DNA of 64,000 nucleotides from Bactrocera neohumeralis (Eukaryota; Arthropoda; Insecta; Diptera; Tephritidae). Each line of letters starts with the position of its first letter. Position 1 is the first letter of the stretch. A program made the position numbers and the translations under genes. The notes under the pieces are model-generated. The model was given only the letters and a program-made list of their open reading frames with translations. It had not been told where the DNA came from and did not search any database. The stretch covers positions 7,660,204-7,724,203 of the forward strand of contig NW_026089623.1 of the NCBI RefSeq assembly GCF_024586455.1, in the 5' to 3' direction. Positions 1-10,019 of the stretch are shown in pieces.

Positions 1-353
1 TATATCTTGTCAAATGTGAAAGTTTTCCATACAAGCATTTGATTCCGATCGTTCAGTTTGTATGGCAGCTATATGTTATAGTGGTCCGATATCGGCCGTT
101 CCGACAAATGAGCAGCTTCGTGAAGAGAAAATGACGTTTGCAAAATTTCAAAACGATATCTTAAAAACTGAGGGACTAGTTCGTATATATACAGACAGAC
201 AGACAGACGGACAGACGGGCAGACAGACGGACATCGCTAAATTGACTCAGTTCGACATACTGATCATTTATATATACTTTATAGGGTCTCCGACGATTCC
301 TTCTGGGTGTTACAAACTTCGTGACAAACTTAATATACCCTGTTTAGGGTATA
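1..353 (+). repeat. DINE-1/mini-me-like repeat, copy 1 (5' end outside window)
   Basis: This is the 3' portion of a dispersed repeat. It carries a run of (RGAC)n at about 190-232, a TATATA-rich stretch near 265, and a terminal hairpin at 334-353 (stem tataccct/agggtata, loop gttt). A second, fuller copy lies at 38309-38838 in the same orientation. The combination of an (RGAC)n run, a TA run and a 3' stem-loop is what is described for dipteran mini-me/DINE-1 elements, which are non-autonomous Helentron relatives. That family assignment is inference from structure. The repeat directly abuts BEL/Pao coding sequence, so it probably inserted there. The short ORF across it is not a gene. Confidence 0.65.
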
Positions 354-611
354 AAAATACCAGAACCCATCGCTCCAAAGGACGTCGTAATAATTGTTGA
401 TGAAAACATGAAAAGGAACACTTGGACAAAGGGAATAGTTTTGGATGTCATAAAAGGCAGCGACGGACAAATAAGAAGCGCCGTAATCACAACTTCCAAC
501 GGCTTAATAACGCGGCCAGTAGTGAAGCTTGCGCGCTTAGATCTGAAAGTGAACCCCACGTCAGAGCATGGAGATCACGGAGGGGGGAATGTTAGCGCGC
601 AACAACCCTAA
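354..611 (+). pseudogene. BEL/Pao retrotransposon pol, C-terminal tail (5'-truncated)
   Basis: The frame is open from about 354, through an internal ATG at 408, to a stop at 609-611. The translated end contains TWTKGIVLDVIKGSDGQ and ITRPVVKLARL. This matches the C-terminal DUF5641-like domain of BEL/Pao polyproteins, in which a short beta-rich motif ends in RPVVKL. Everything upstream (gag, protease, RT, integrase) is missing because a DINE-1-like repeat sits immediately 5'. A purine run at 579-589 and an LTR start at 590 follow, as expected for the 3' end of an LTR element. It is a remnant, not an independent 67-residue gene. Confidence 0.75.
579..589 (+). other. Polypurine tract of the BEL/Pao remnant
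   Basis: The run ggaggggggaa is all purine and lies directly before a TGTT that starts the putative 3' LTR. This is the usual layout of the plus-strand priming site in LTR retrotransposons. The pol frame overlaps it and ends just inside the LTR. Confidence 0.6.
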
Positions 612-912
612 TTTTATAAAATGTTTAAACTTAAAGAATGTACATTAAAATACAACTCTAAGGATTTAATAAATTTTGATTGTACATTAAAATGCAACCA
701 TGTAGATGTATGTCCCGCTATTTGTCTGTGCTAGCTCATCTACGGCTTACCATTTTGCGTTGGCTCATTCTCTTTTAATTCGCTGGCGGAGTGGTACATA
801 TACCTACAAGGAGCACAATTATTTTAGCGAACGATCGTACGATCGAATTATTGAAGTTAAATAAAGTACGAATCGGCTTAAAATAAGTGTTTTACTTTGC
901 CACCCGCCAACA
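590..912 (+). repeat. Putative 3' LTR of the BEL/Pao remnant
   Basis: The stretch starts with TGTTAGCGCGC right after a polypurine tract and ends plausibly at ...GCCAACA near 912. It holds a polyadenylation-like AATAAA at about 860. Because an 82-bp segment at its 3' end is duplicated (838-1001), the true LTR end could instead be near 994. No second LTR copy was found, so only the 5' edge is well placed. Confidence 0.5.
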
Positions 913-1001
913 CCCAGGGTACGATCGAATTATTGAAGTTAAATAAAGTACGAATCGGCTTAAAATAAGTGTTTTACTTTGCCACCCGCCAACACCCAGG
1001 G
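838..1001. repeat. 82-bp tandem duplication at the LTR end
   Basis: Positions 838-919 and 920-1001 are two essentially identical copies starting tacgatcgaattattg and ending caacacccaggg. The near-perfect identity suggests a recent event. The duplication passes directly into the more degenerate tandem array at 1002-1340, which also uses cccaggg/ccagggg at unit junctions. Confidence 0.85.
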
Positions 1002-1340
1002 TTACTGAAGTACTTCCGTGTAGTACTCCTTTCTGCATTGGCTGCTTTCGGCCGCGCTTTAAGGAAATAATGCTAGTCGATCCAATACCCGGGGTGACTG
1101 AAGCACTTTCGCGTAGTACTCCTTTCTGCGTTGGAGGCCTTCGGCCGCGCACAAAAAAAATAACCCTGGTCGTGTCAGTACCAGGGGTGACTGAAGCACT
1201 TTCGCGTAGTACTCCTTTCTGTGTTGGCGGTCTCTAAAAAAATTACCCAGGTCGAGCCAATACCAGGGGTGAATGAAGTACTTTCGCGTAGTACTCCTTT
1301 AAAAAGATAATCCTGATCGAGCCAATACCTGGGCTAACTA
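1002..1340. repeat. Degenerate tandem array, about 65-93 bp units
   Basis: Four units begin near 1002, 1095, 1188 and 1270, and a fifth decayed start lies near 1336. Each starts tgactgaagyacttycgyg followed by tagtactcctttctg and ends in ccaataccaggggt or a variant. The units shorten 5' to 3' by internal deletions. A single unit in inverted orientation occurs at 20722-20760. The minus-strand ORF across this region only reflects the repeat and is not a gene. Confidence 0.8.
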
Positions 1341-1393
1341 AGTATCTTATTATTTTTGTTTATTAAATTTAAATAAGAAAAAATCCATATGCA

Positions 1394-1840
1394 AGTTAAC
1401 GACAGCAGCCACACAGACATTTAACGATAAATGTAAACAAATTGTATCTTCCCACAGTATTACTGCGTGGTCAGCAGAATACTTTAATTAATAAGAAATT
1501 AATACATCACTTGTTTTGATAAGTAAGCATAATTCAATATTCCATTATTTGTTCTGATAATGAGAATTGGAAATTCAATGATCTGGCATTTCATCACTTA
1601 TTGTAATGCCAAAGCATTTTTAGTAATAAGCCGTTACACATAGAATTCTAAGAATATAAATATAAGTGATTTTACTAATAAAGATCAGTGTGTAATCGGC
1701 GAGCGCAGTGAGTGATCAGCTTGAGATCAGAGCGTAGCAAGCACTACCGCACTCAAACCAACACGTTGTGTTTTATTTCTACCCCGCATAGTGGAACGGA
1801 AAGCAAATTTTTAATACTTCCCACGCAAGCGAAGTTAATT
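1394..1840 (+). repeat. 5' LTR of element C (about 447 bp)
   Basis: It begins AGTTAACGACAG at 1394 and ends at TTAATT before the primer site. It includes a TATA-like tataaatata at about 1656 and an AATAAAG at about 1677, typical of an LTR promoter and poly(A) signal. The ends match the AGTTAAC/AATT termini of the resolved LTR at 14760. With no partner LTR in the window, the edges rest on that analogy. Confidence 0.65.
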
Positions 1841-1851
1841 GGCGCCCAACG
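1840..1851 (+). other. Primer binding site, tRNA-Lys type
   Basis: The sequence tggcgcccaacg is complementary to the 3' end of insect tRNA-Lys (…CGTTGGGCGCCA), as used by gypsy-type errantiviruses. It lies exactly at the inner LTR edge, where minus-strand DNA synthesis would start. Confidence 0.75.
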
Positions 1852-2120
1852 AGAGAAATGTATCCCTAGTACCAAAACGGTCGCGATTAGTGAACACTAA
1901 CCGGTAAACGTACATAAACCTCGTGCGAGAGGTAGTACATATGCAAATAACGCATTAAATTTTTTTTTAAAAACCGCGATTCACCACCGCAAGGGGACCC
2001 TCCGGTTTATAACAAAAACTCAATTCTGCTATTCTGAACTCCAGACCCTCCAGAATAAAAGAGTCTCCTTTCCTAGAAAGGATCAAAAAATAAAAATCAT
2101 AATAAAAAAAAAAAAACAAA

Positions 2121-2504
2121 ATGACGGATACCTTACCAACTTACTTGGACTATAACGAAATAAACCGAATAGTTAGAAATCTTGAAGAATTTGTAGAAGT
2201 CAATAGGATTAACAAAAAAGAAAGGGATCTAAATAAATGTAAACTTAGAATTAAATGTATGGAGAAAGTTTTTCAATATATAGGAAAAGATGAGAAGGCC
2301 ACACTTGAGGATTATTATAATCAGGAGACAAATATGTCTGAGACTATAGAGATGATACAAGTATCAAAAAAGGAAGATTTGTTTTAACTGGGAAGCAATA
2401 CAAGTGCTCCAAAATATGAAAGGTTGCAATATTGCGATTATTGTAAAGGCAACCATAAATTTGAAAATTACCCATATTTAAAGGGAAAGAAAAGAAAATA
2501 TTAA
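2121..2504 (+). pseudogene. Small leader ORF of element C with a zinc-knuckle-like motif
   Basis: An ATG at 2121 opens a frame that hits a stop at 2385-2387 and then continues in the same frame to 2504. The N-terminal part is charged (EINRIVRNLEEFVEV). The part after the stop contains CDYCKGNHKFENYP, which looks like a CCHC knuckle that has lost its last cysteine. Its place before gag suggests a gag-derived or accessory product of element C. I do not recognise it more precisely. Confidence 0.45.
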
Positions 2505-2514
2505 TTAATCAAAA

Positions 2515-4061
2515 ATGGCTTTAAGTAGCGAAAATGTGACCTTAGTCGGAAGACTAATTGCCACAACGAACGCATCACTTAGATTACAAATATCTGAAAT
2601 GCGCAGGCAAATAGAAGACTTAAGGGGGTACTCTCATGTGAACGCATACATTTTACCATTTTTTAGGAAATTTTTTTTTTATGCGACAACAAAATTCAAT
2701 CATTTTAATTTTTTAATATATTTTAATTTGTATTTTCAAATATAGAAAAAAAAATTTTTCGTTTTTTATATTTTTAATATATTATTTTTTTAAATCAAAG
2801 TAGTCCCCCACAAAAAAAAGTAGTTCACTGGTCATGGTGATAGTGGCTGTTCATGCTGTCTGAAATAAAAAAATCGAATGGATTATTATTCAGTAGTTCT
2901 GCGGCTATCGTCCCTACCAAATATAATCAATTTAATTTAAAAAAAAATATCGAACTTCTAATAAAAGTCACGAAAATCTTGTTTTTTTCGTTAAAAATCG
3001 TTTAAAAAACATAAGAAAATATTTTCGAAAATAAACAATTCTGGTAGGGACGATAACTATAAATGAGTAGAAGAACATATGTAAATTTTAAAGCAATCGG
3101 TTGAATACTTTACCATGACAGTTTCAGAAAGGATGATTCGAGAAAAATGTGTTTAGAAACGTAGCAGCTGCAGACTTGTCATGGCGCCTGGTAAACAGTC
3201 GCATACGACACGTCGGCGGCTATGAGCTGTAACTTATCAAATACTATGAATTACGGTCTGAATTTTTCGCAACATGTTTTCAATAGGTTTTACTATCAAA
3301 ATATGAAAAAAAAATCGATTTTTCAAAGAGATTACATGAGAATACCCCCTTAAAGAGGTCTACTACAATAACCGATTACAACCCGGAAGTAATAAATTTA
3401 GAGATTTGCTGTGACGAATCCTTAGAAGTAGTAAAGTCTTTACCAGAATATGGGGGAAAACAGAATAAACATGTTAGCTGGTGGGAATCGGCTAACAATG
3501 CAATGAGTTTAACTCGTACGTAAGAGGCAGCCGTAGGTATTTTGCTGCATTGACTATATTAAGAAAAAAAATTACTCACGATGCTAATGACACTTTGCCC
3601 AACCACGGAACAGTTTTAAATTTTGATGCTATTTTAGCACGACTAGATTTCGCGTCGATAAGCGACCGGCTCATAAATTGAGCAAGAAATGAGTATTCTG
3701 CGTCAAGGCAATTACTCCATAATTGAATATTATAATAAGGTTAATGAGAAATTAACCTTGCTAATAAACAAAACCATAATGACTTACGGATCAGATAGTG
3801 CCGTAACTAAGGAGTTTAATGCCAAAAATAGGCGGGATGCCTTACGCACATTCATAACGGGACTAAACGGAAACTTAGCAAATATACTATTTTCACTGTC
3901 GCCAAGCGATTTATCAAATGCTTTGGCAAAATCACAAGAATTAGAATCAAACAATATGCGAGGGACCTTCCCATTACAATTTGGAAAAAATCAAAACTAT
4001 TCAAATCCTAACAACAATAACAGGCAACATACTTTTAATAACAACAGATTCAATAACGGTA
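2515..4061 (+). pseudogene. gag: gag of element C, split by a MITE and truncated
   Basis: The frame opens at ATG 2515 (MALSSENVTLVGR), is interrupted at 2624-3349 by a TTAA-flanked MITE, and resumes after it in register. Near 3507-3690 it carries a stop and a frameshift. From 3689 the frame is open again with EYYNKVNEKLTLLINK, then an Asn-rich stretch before it runs into LINE sequence at 4061. Residues WWESANNAM near 3480 and the KLTLLINK block resemble errantivirus gag and the gag of provirus B (KKLTLIINK). The nucleocapsid end is lost. It cannot encode a working protein. Confidence 0.7.
2624..3349. mobile_element. piggyBac-like MITE, copy 1 (TTAA target duplication)
   Basis: The element starts gggggtactctcatgt and ends acatgagaataccccc, a terminal inverted repeat with one mismatch. 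It is bounded by TTAA at 2620-2623 and 3350-3353. Duplicated TTAA with C/G-run termini is the mark of piggyBac-superfamily transposition. The 726-bp interior is AT-rich and has no transposase. A second copy of its left three-quarters is at 35569-36177. It sits in gag of element C, and removing it with one TTAA keeps the gag frame. Confidence 0.8.
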
Positions 4062-4095
4062 ATTTCTTCTTTTTCTTAATTGGCGTAGACACCGG

Positions 4096-6045
4096 TTACG
4101 CGATTATAGCCGAGTTAACAACAGCGCGCCAGTCGTTTCTTCTTTTCGCTACGTGGCGCCAATTGGATATTCCAAGCGAAGCCAGGTCCTTCTCCACTTG
4201 GTCCTTCCAACGGAGCGGAGGTCTTCCTCTTCCTCTGCTTCCCCCGGCGGGTACTGCGTCGAATACTTTCAGAGCTGGAGTGTTTTCATCCATCCGGACA
4301 ACATGACCTAGCCAGCGAAGCCGCTGTCTTTTAATTCGCTGAACTATGTCAATGTCGTCGTATATCTCGTACATCTTATCGTTCCATCGAATGCGATATT
4401 CGCCGTGGCCAATGCGCAAAGGACCATAAATCTTTCGCAGAATTTTTCTCTCGAAAACTCGTAACGTCGACTCATCGGTTGCTGTCGTCGCCCAAGCCTC
4501 TGCACCATATAGAATTATGAGCGACTTATAGAGTTTAGCTTTTGTTCGTCGAGAGAGGACTTTACTTTTCAATTGCCTACTCAGTCCGAAGTAGCACCTG
4601 TTGGCAAGAGCAATCCTGCGTTGGATTTCCAGGCTGACATTATTAGTGGTGTTAATGCTGTTTCCTAAATAGACGAAATTATCTACAACTTTAAAGTTAT
4701 GACTGTCAACAGTGACGTGAGAGCCAAATCGCGAGCGCGACGACTGTTTGTTTGATGACAGGAGATATTTCGTTTTGCCCTCGTTCACTACCAGACCCAT
4801 TTTCTGTGCTTCCTTGTCCAGCCTGGAGAAAGCAGAACTAACGGCGCGGGTGTTGAGGCCGATGATATCAATATCGTCGGCATACGCCAGCAGCTGTACA
4901 CTCTTATGGAATATGGTACCTTCTCTGTTTAGTTCTGCAGCTCGAACTATTTTCTCCAGAAGCAGGTTGAAGAAGTCGCACGATAGGGTGTCGCCTTGTC
5001 TGAAACCTCGTTTGGTATCGAACGGCTCGGAGAGGTCCTTCCCGATCCTGACGGGGCTTTTCGTCTTGCTCAACGCCAGTTTACACAGCCGTATTAGTTT
5101 TGCGGGGATACCAAATTCAGACATCGCGGCATAGAGGCAGCTCCTTTTCGTGCTGTCGAAAACAGCTTTGAAATCGACGAAGAGGTGGTGTGTGTCGATT
5201 CTCCTTTCACGAGTCTTTTCCAAGATTTGGCGCATGGTGAATATCTGGTCGGTTGTTGATTTTCTAGGTCTAAAGCCACACTGATAAGGTCCAATCAGTT
5301 TGTTGACGGTGGGCTTTAATCTTTCACACAATACGCTCGATAGAACCTTATATGCGATGTTGAGGAGACTAATCCCACGGTAGTTGGCGCAGATTGTGGG
5401 GTCTCCTTTTTTATGGATTGAGCATAGCACACTTAAATTCCAATCGTTGGGCATGCTTTCGTCCGACCATATTTTACAAAGAAGCTGATGCATGCTCCTT
5501 ATTTATATACATGTATATTTGAATTGCTCGGCCGGTAATCCGTCGGCTCCTGCCGCTTTGTTGTTCTTCAGGCGGGCAATTGCTATTCGAACTTCTTCAT
5601 GGTCGGGTAATGGAACGTCTGCTCCATCGTCATCGATGGGGGAATCGGGTTCGCCTTCTCCTGGTGTTGTGCGTTCACTGCCATTCAGCAGGCTAGAGAA
5701 GTGTTCCCTCCATAATTTAACTATGCTCTGGGCATCAGTGACTAGATCACCTTTGGGGGTTCTACAAGAGTATGCTCCGGTCTTGAAACCTTCTGTGAGC
5801 CGCCGCATTTTTTCGTAGAATTTTCGAGCATTACCCCTGTCGGCCAGCTTATCAAGCTCTTCGTACTCACGCATTTCGGCCTCTTTCTTCTTCTGTCTGC
5901 AAATGCGTCTCGCTTCCCTCTTCAACTCTGGGAATCTATCCCATCCCGCACGTGTAGTGGTCGATCGTAACGTTGCGAGGTAGGCAGCCTGTTTTCTCTC
6001 CGCTGCGACACGGCACTCCTCGTCATACCAGCTGTTCTTTTGCAC
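4096..6045 (-). pseudogene. Reverse transcriptase part of RTE-like copy 1
   Basis: Two frames, 6045-5503 and 5493-4096, meet at a frameshift near 5500. Seen in order: a linker with RREARRICRQKKKEAE; NYRGISLLN and GFRPRKSTTDQIF (RT blocks); RGFRQGDTLS; the catalytic LLAYADDIDIIG; KTKYLL; and a C-terminal IRWNDKMYEIYDDIDIVQRI followed by RGRGRPPLRWKDQ. The YADD box is intact. The FVDFKAVFDS block, where an aspartate-rich catalytic motif usually lies, has a valine in a conserved alanine/tyrosine region. The stop is at the SAIIA end, about 35 bases from the element's 3' terminus. Confidence 0.75.
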
Positions 6046-6105
6046 TTTCCGAAAACCAATGGCTTCGGTTGCAGCTGTACGTAAGGAATTTGAAATGCCG
6101 TCCCC

Positions 6106-7037
6106 TTATACCGAGTTGTTGACGAGTGCTCTCAGAGAGCAGGAGTGCAAGCCGAGTAGAAAATCGTTCGGTTGTCTGTTGTGATTGCAGCTTCTCGACG
6201 TCGAACCTTCCTTGTGTTTGTTGGCGTGCGTTTTTGCTGCACAGAGGCGAGTGCGAATCTTAGCTGCAACAAGATAGTGGTCCGAGTCGATGTTAGGACC
6301 TCGGAGCGCACGCACATCTAAAACACTGGAGACGTGTCTTCCATCTATCACAACATGATCGATCTGGTTAGTAGTTTTTCGATCCGGAGACAGCCAGGTA
6401 GCTTGATGAATCTTCTTATGCTGGAATCTAGTACTACAGATAACCATATTTCGGGCCCCGGTGAAGTCAATCAGCCTCAACCCATTTGGGGATGTTTCGT
6501 CGTGGAGGCTGAATTTACCGACCGTAGTGCCAAATACACCTTCTTTGCCCACCCTGACGTTAAAGTCGCCAAGCACGATTTTGACATCGTGGCGGGGGCA
6601 GCTCTCATAAGCGCGCTCCAAGCGCTCATAGAAGGCATCTTTGGTCACATCGTCCTTCTCTTCCGTCGGGGCGTGGGCGCAAATCAGCGATATGTTGAAG
6701 AACCTCGCTTCACCGGAGTGAATAATAGTACTCGGCGACGGAGTCTCTCTCCCACCACGAATCCAACACCAAACTTGCGCTTCTTTATATGACTACTGTA
6801 GTAAATGTCACAAGGACCTACACGTCTCTGTCCTTGTCTCGTCCATCGCATTTCTTGGACGGCGGTGATGTCAGCCTTTATTTTTGCGAGGACATCAACC
6901 AGCTGGGCAGCGGCACCTTCCCAATTAAGGGTCCGGACATTCCAGGTGCATGCCCTCAAATCGTAGTCCTTATTCCGTTTGCCATGATCGTCATCAAAAA
7001 GGGGGTCTCTCATCCGAGGCTGTTTAAACTTTTTCAT
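6106..7037 (-). pseudogene. Endonuclease part of RTE-like copy 1
   Basis: Read from 7037 down to 6106 in two frames (break near 6660-6690). It contains LRACTWNVRTLNW and AVQEMRWTRQGQ (N-terminal EN blocks), GVGFVVGERLRRRV, IVLGDFNVRVGKE (the GDFN catalytic block) and NIDSDHYLVAAKIRTRL (SDH block), matching the exonuclease-endonuclease-phosphatase fold that nicks target DNA. The start at 7037 gives MKKFKQPRMRDPLFDDD, a leader also seen in copies at 7326 and 22880. It is separated from the RT frame by a gap with stops at 6045-6106. Confidence 0.75.
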
Positions 7038-7265
7038 TGGTATTGTTTTTTACGTGGCGGGTCCCAAGCGCAGCGCACAACCCTATGTAGGGAATGTTTC
7101 GCCTTCGAACGGATGTTCTTAGGCTACCCAGAGGATACTTGGTCAAAGACCGGAAGTAGTGAGCTGCTTGAGCCATGTGTAAAAGAATTGTTTCTGGCCA
7201 CTCCCAAGTGAATGGCGATCAGAGAACTTTCCTCACTTGCGTGAACTTCTACACATGACTCCATC

Positions 7266-7545
7266 CTTGGTTTGGGACCCGCCACGTAAAAAAACACCCC
7301 AATAAAAATACGCAACAAGCCTCGGATGAGTGACCCACCTTTTGATGACGACCATGGCAAACGAAATAAGGACTACGATATTAAGGCATGCACCTGGAAT
7401 GTCCGGTCCCTTAATTGGGAAGATGTCGCTGCCCGGCTGGTTGATGTCCTCGTTAGAGTGAAGGCTAAAATCACCGCCGTCAAAGAAAAGCGATGGACGG
7501 GACAAGGCTTGAGACGAGTAGGTCCTTGTGACATTTACTACAGTA
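7266..7545 (+). pseudogene. RTE-like 5' fragment, copy 2, inverted against copy 1
   Basis: Plus-strand sequence from the leader (tttgggacccgccacg) into the first EN block (KACTWNVRSLNW, then KRWTGQGLRRVGPCDIYY), after which homology stops near 7545. It is head-to-head with copy 1, whose 5' end is at about 7264. Together they form an inverted pair with no spacer. Confidence 0.75.
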
Positions 7546-7568
7546 AAATTAAATACATTCCATGTTGT

Positions 7569-8221
7569 CAGTGGCGTAGCTAGGGAGGGGCGAAGGGGGC
7601 CGTCGCCCCGGGCACAACGTCTTGGGGGCGTCAAAACGGTCTTCGCTGTGTTTTAATATTCAGAAAAATACTTCAACAAATTTTTTTTACAAAATTTATT
7701 ATAAAAGATAAAGAGCTGTACACTCACAATGTAATAATCTGAATAACAATGAAAAATATTAATTTTTACTCGAATACTCTTCAGTCCCTGAATTTGTTTT
7801 ATATCTTTTGGCTTATTCTTTCTTAAAAATAGTGATAGAACTTAAAGATGCACTTTTCTAGCTTTGCCTAACGACGTGTCACTCTCACAGTTACCCTATG
7901 TTTTGAATGTAACAAATACTTTTATTTCTCCAAATTTTCAAAAATTGTATTTAAAAACTCTAATTCGGGCAAAAATTCCTGAAAATTGTGTCAAAAGTGT
8001 ACAAGATATAGGGCGAAAATGGGTTTTTTCTATGGCTTTTAATAAGATGTCTTGAAAATTTACTATCAATTTCCTCAAAAACCGAATGTGCGTGGTCCAA
8101 AATATCTTGTAAAAATTCACTTTTGATCGAACCACCTCATGAAACTTGTAGGTAGGTAGATAAAGGGGGGCGGCATGAACATCCTTGGCCTCGGGCGCCC
8201 GAAGTTGTAGCTACGTCACTG
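7569..8221. mobile_element. hAT-type MITE
   Basis: Termini cagtggcgtagcta and tagctacgtcactg are inverted repeats with one mismatch. Eight-base flanks catgttgt (7561-7568) and catgttat (8222-8229) differ at one base, fitting the 8-bp duplication of hAT elements, whose termini usually begin CAGTG. Subterminal regions are GC-rich (gggggccgtcgccccggg at the left, cctcgggcgcccg at the right). The 653-bp interior has no transposase. Confidence 0.85.
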
Positions 8222-8229
8222 CATGTTAT

Positions 8230-9498
8230 CCAGAATCCATAAAAAATATTTTCCAGAACTCACTTCACGCAACACTAAACACCAGAGTCAATTTCGAGAA
8301 TAATAGAGAGTATCGAAAATAAGGACGTGCGTACTGAACGAAGTCTAGCTTCCGACTACTTGAGTTACAATACTTGTATATCGGGCTGAATGTCAATTAT
8401 TTAATCGGTTTATTGTAATACGGTTTCTTAGGTACTAAAAAAATCAATTTTGAGTCACTTTTGTCCGGTTTTGTAACATAAACTGAATTTTTTAGAAATG
8501 GATAATGTCTAATCTACGACAAATTTTTAGGAAAAGTAGATTTTTCAACTTTTCAAAAAGTTTCGACTAATGTTGGCTTTCGTAAAATATATATATAAAT
8601 GGAGTAAAAAACTTGATAAGAAATTGAGATTGGATGTTGAACATGTTCCTTGACTCTCTCAAATTTGGTCTTGGTAATAAGTATATCACTTTTGTTCACC
8701 TAACAATTGTTTGTATCACCTAAAAACAGACGAGTAAAATATATGGTTATATATGGGTATATAAATGATCGGGATGATGAAACACCTGTAATCAGACCAG
8801 TAGTGAACTTATAATATTGAATGCTATAGTTAATTACAGAAAATGTTAGAAATTGGTTCACGATATTCATCATAAGTAAAATATGTAATATGATTGCTTT
8901 CATTACGCGAATTTGTCGATCCAGTGAATATTTAATTTTTGCGGAACATATGTGAAGTTTTGCAACTCCTGAAAATATTTCCTTGTCTTTGACCTTTGCA
9001 AATTATGAAAGTATAAGGTGTGGGGCTACATCTGAACTTAACGAGATGCATAACAAGTTTTCAGATTAGATATCTGTTTCTTCTCTGTGTTCAGCATTGT
9101 GCTTTCACACTAGTTTGTAGCCAGAACTACCGAAGGGTACTTGGTCCCTCCGTGGAGGGATTTTGAATTTCTTTTCGAATGCAAGCAAATTCGTTTAATA
9201 CGGATTTAAGCCCAATTGTTAAGGATATATAGACACCTTCGCGTTATTAAGAGAGAAATGCCATTCCAATATACTACTATTGTGCGGCTTTGTCGCCTAA
9301 GTTTATTACGTCAGTAGGGGCAAAAAGAGGATTCCATCCTGTGCAGTGCCCTTACAGACTTCTTTGGTCATTCCATCTTCGTTCCATTCTGCTTTTATGC
9401 TTCCACAGATGAGGAGGCTTTTGCCCGAACGAAGTATACCAGCTTCAACGCTTATTGACTCGATACTATTCAGGAGGGAATGGGAATTGATAAAACAA
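8230..9498. other. Non-coding interval, mostly unassigned
   Basis: AT-rich sequence without a supportable gene. The only recognisable piece is a short dispersed repeat at about 8595-8680, also present at 57783-57865. A slightly more GC-rich patch at 9100-9480 shows no open frame or motif I recognise. Confidence 0.6.
8595..8680. repeat. Dispersed repeat J, copy 1
   Basis: Shares taaatggagt, a diverged middle, and gaacatgttccttgactctc with 57783-57865 in the same orientation. Full extent and identity of the family are unknown. Confidence 0.55.
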
Positions 9499-9739
9499 TC
9501 ATCATGAATGTACGTTTGTTTGTTACGCTTTCACGCAAAAACTACATTCTGAAGTTTTTAACTGATGATCGGTTGTCATGAAACTTTGTACATATACTCC
9601 TGAAGACTTTATAATTAAAAAGAAAATTTTTTAAGAAAGATAAAAAAATTGTTTGTCAAAAAATCGTCAAATTTAGCTACTTCACCGCCATCTAGCACTA
9701 CAGTAATGAAGTTTCAACCATGAATATCATAATCATCCA

Positions 9740-9943
9740 TTGATTGTTATTGACTCAATGAATAAAAAATGTCAGTACTGCGATACTTTTAAATGGAAAG
9801 ATGAAACTGCTGAAATGTGCTGTTGCGGTGGTAAAGTTTCACTTCCATTACTTGGTGAACCAAAAGAGCCTTTGAAAACTTTATTATTAAATGTTACAGA
9901 TGAGTCAAAGCAATTTCCAAGTGATTTCCGTCAAACCCAGTGA
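9740..9943 (+). pseudogene. Helitron protein, N-terminal fragment
   Basis: The 67-codon frame has CQYCDTFKWKDETAEMCCCG, a cysteine cluster matching the CxxC...CC motif at the front of insect Helitron Rep-helicase proteins, and then KVSLPLLGEPKEPLKTLL. It stops at 9943 and is followed, after an apparent deletion, by helicase sequence. Start and end are those of an open frame only. Confidence 0.7.
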
Positions 9944-10019
9944 TCCCCAGTGATTCAGATGAAATTCAAGCGTGCACTAAATAATCAAGCTTATGGTCGA
10001 CAGTTGAAAAACTCCGCCT

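Larger units (their letters stand above)
1394..4061 (+). mobile_element. Errantivirus/gypsy-like LTR element C, 5' part only
   Basis: This segment has the order LTR (1394-1840), primer binding site (1840-1851), leader, a small ORF (2121-2504) and gag (2515-4061, split). Pol and env are absent because gag is cut at about 4061 by the 3' end of an RTE-like LINE on the opposite strand. The LTR edges (AGTTAAC...AATT) and primer site match those of provirus B at 14760-22148, and the gag proteins share a motif of the form KLTLxINK, so B and C belong to related families. No 3' LTR of C was found in the window. Confidence 0.75.
4062..7264 (-). mobile_element. RTE-like non-LTR retrotransposon, near full-length copy 1
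   Basis: About 3.2 kb on the minus strand, reading 7264 to 4062. It has a short 5' leader starting tggagtcatgtgtagaag, an apurinic-type endonuclease domain, a reverse transcriptase, and a very short 3' UTR ending in caattaagaaaaagaag. One long EN-RT ORF, almost no 3' UTR and a simple-repeat tail are RTE-clade habits; the clade call is inference. The ORF is broken in at least three places. It inserted into gag of element C. Nine further fragments of this family are listed below. Confidence 0.75.

Noticed and set aside
190..232. CRISPR-like direct repeats (RGAC)n here and at 52569-52612
   Set aside because: Units are four bases without spacers; this is the microsatellite of DINE-1/mini-me-like elements in a eukaryotic genome.
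892..1152. Minus-strand 86-residue ORF
   Set aside because: It reads through the tandem array, and its repeated peptide pattern mirrors the DNA repeat; no independent coding evidence.
1712..1900. Possible short gene at the primer binding site
   Set aside because: It spans the LTR end and primer site of element C, so it is regulatory and LTR sequence.
4748..5134. Plus-strand 128-residue ORF
   Set aside because: Antisense shadow of the RTE-like RT; the same shadow recurs at each copy of the LINE.
9000..9480. Possible small RNA gene in a GC-richer patch
   Set aside because: No tRNA, 5S or snRNA sequence blocks or convincing fold seen by eye; a covariance-model search would be needed.
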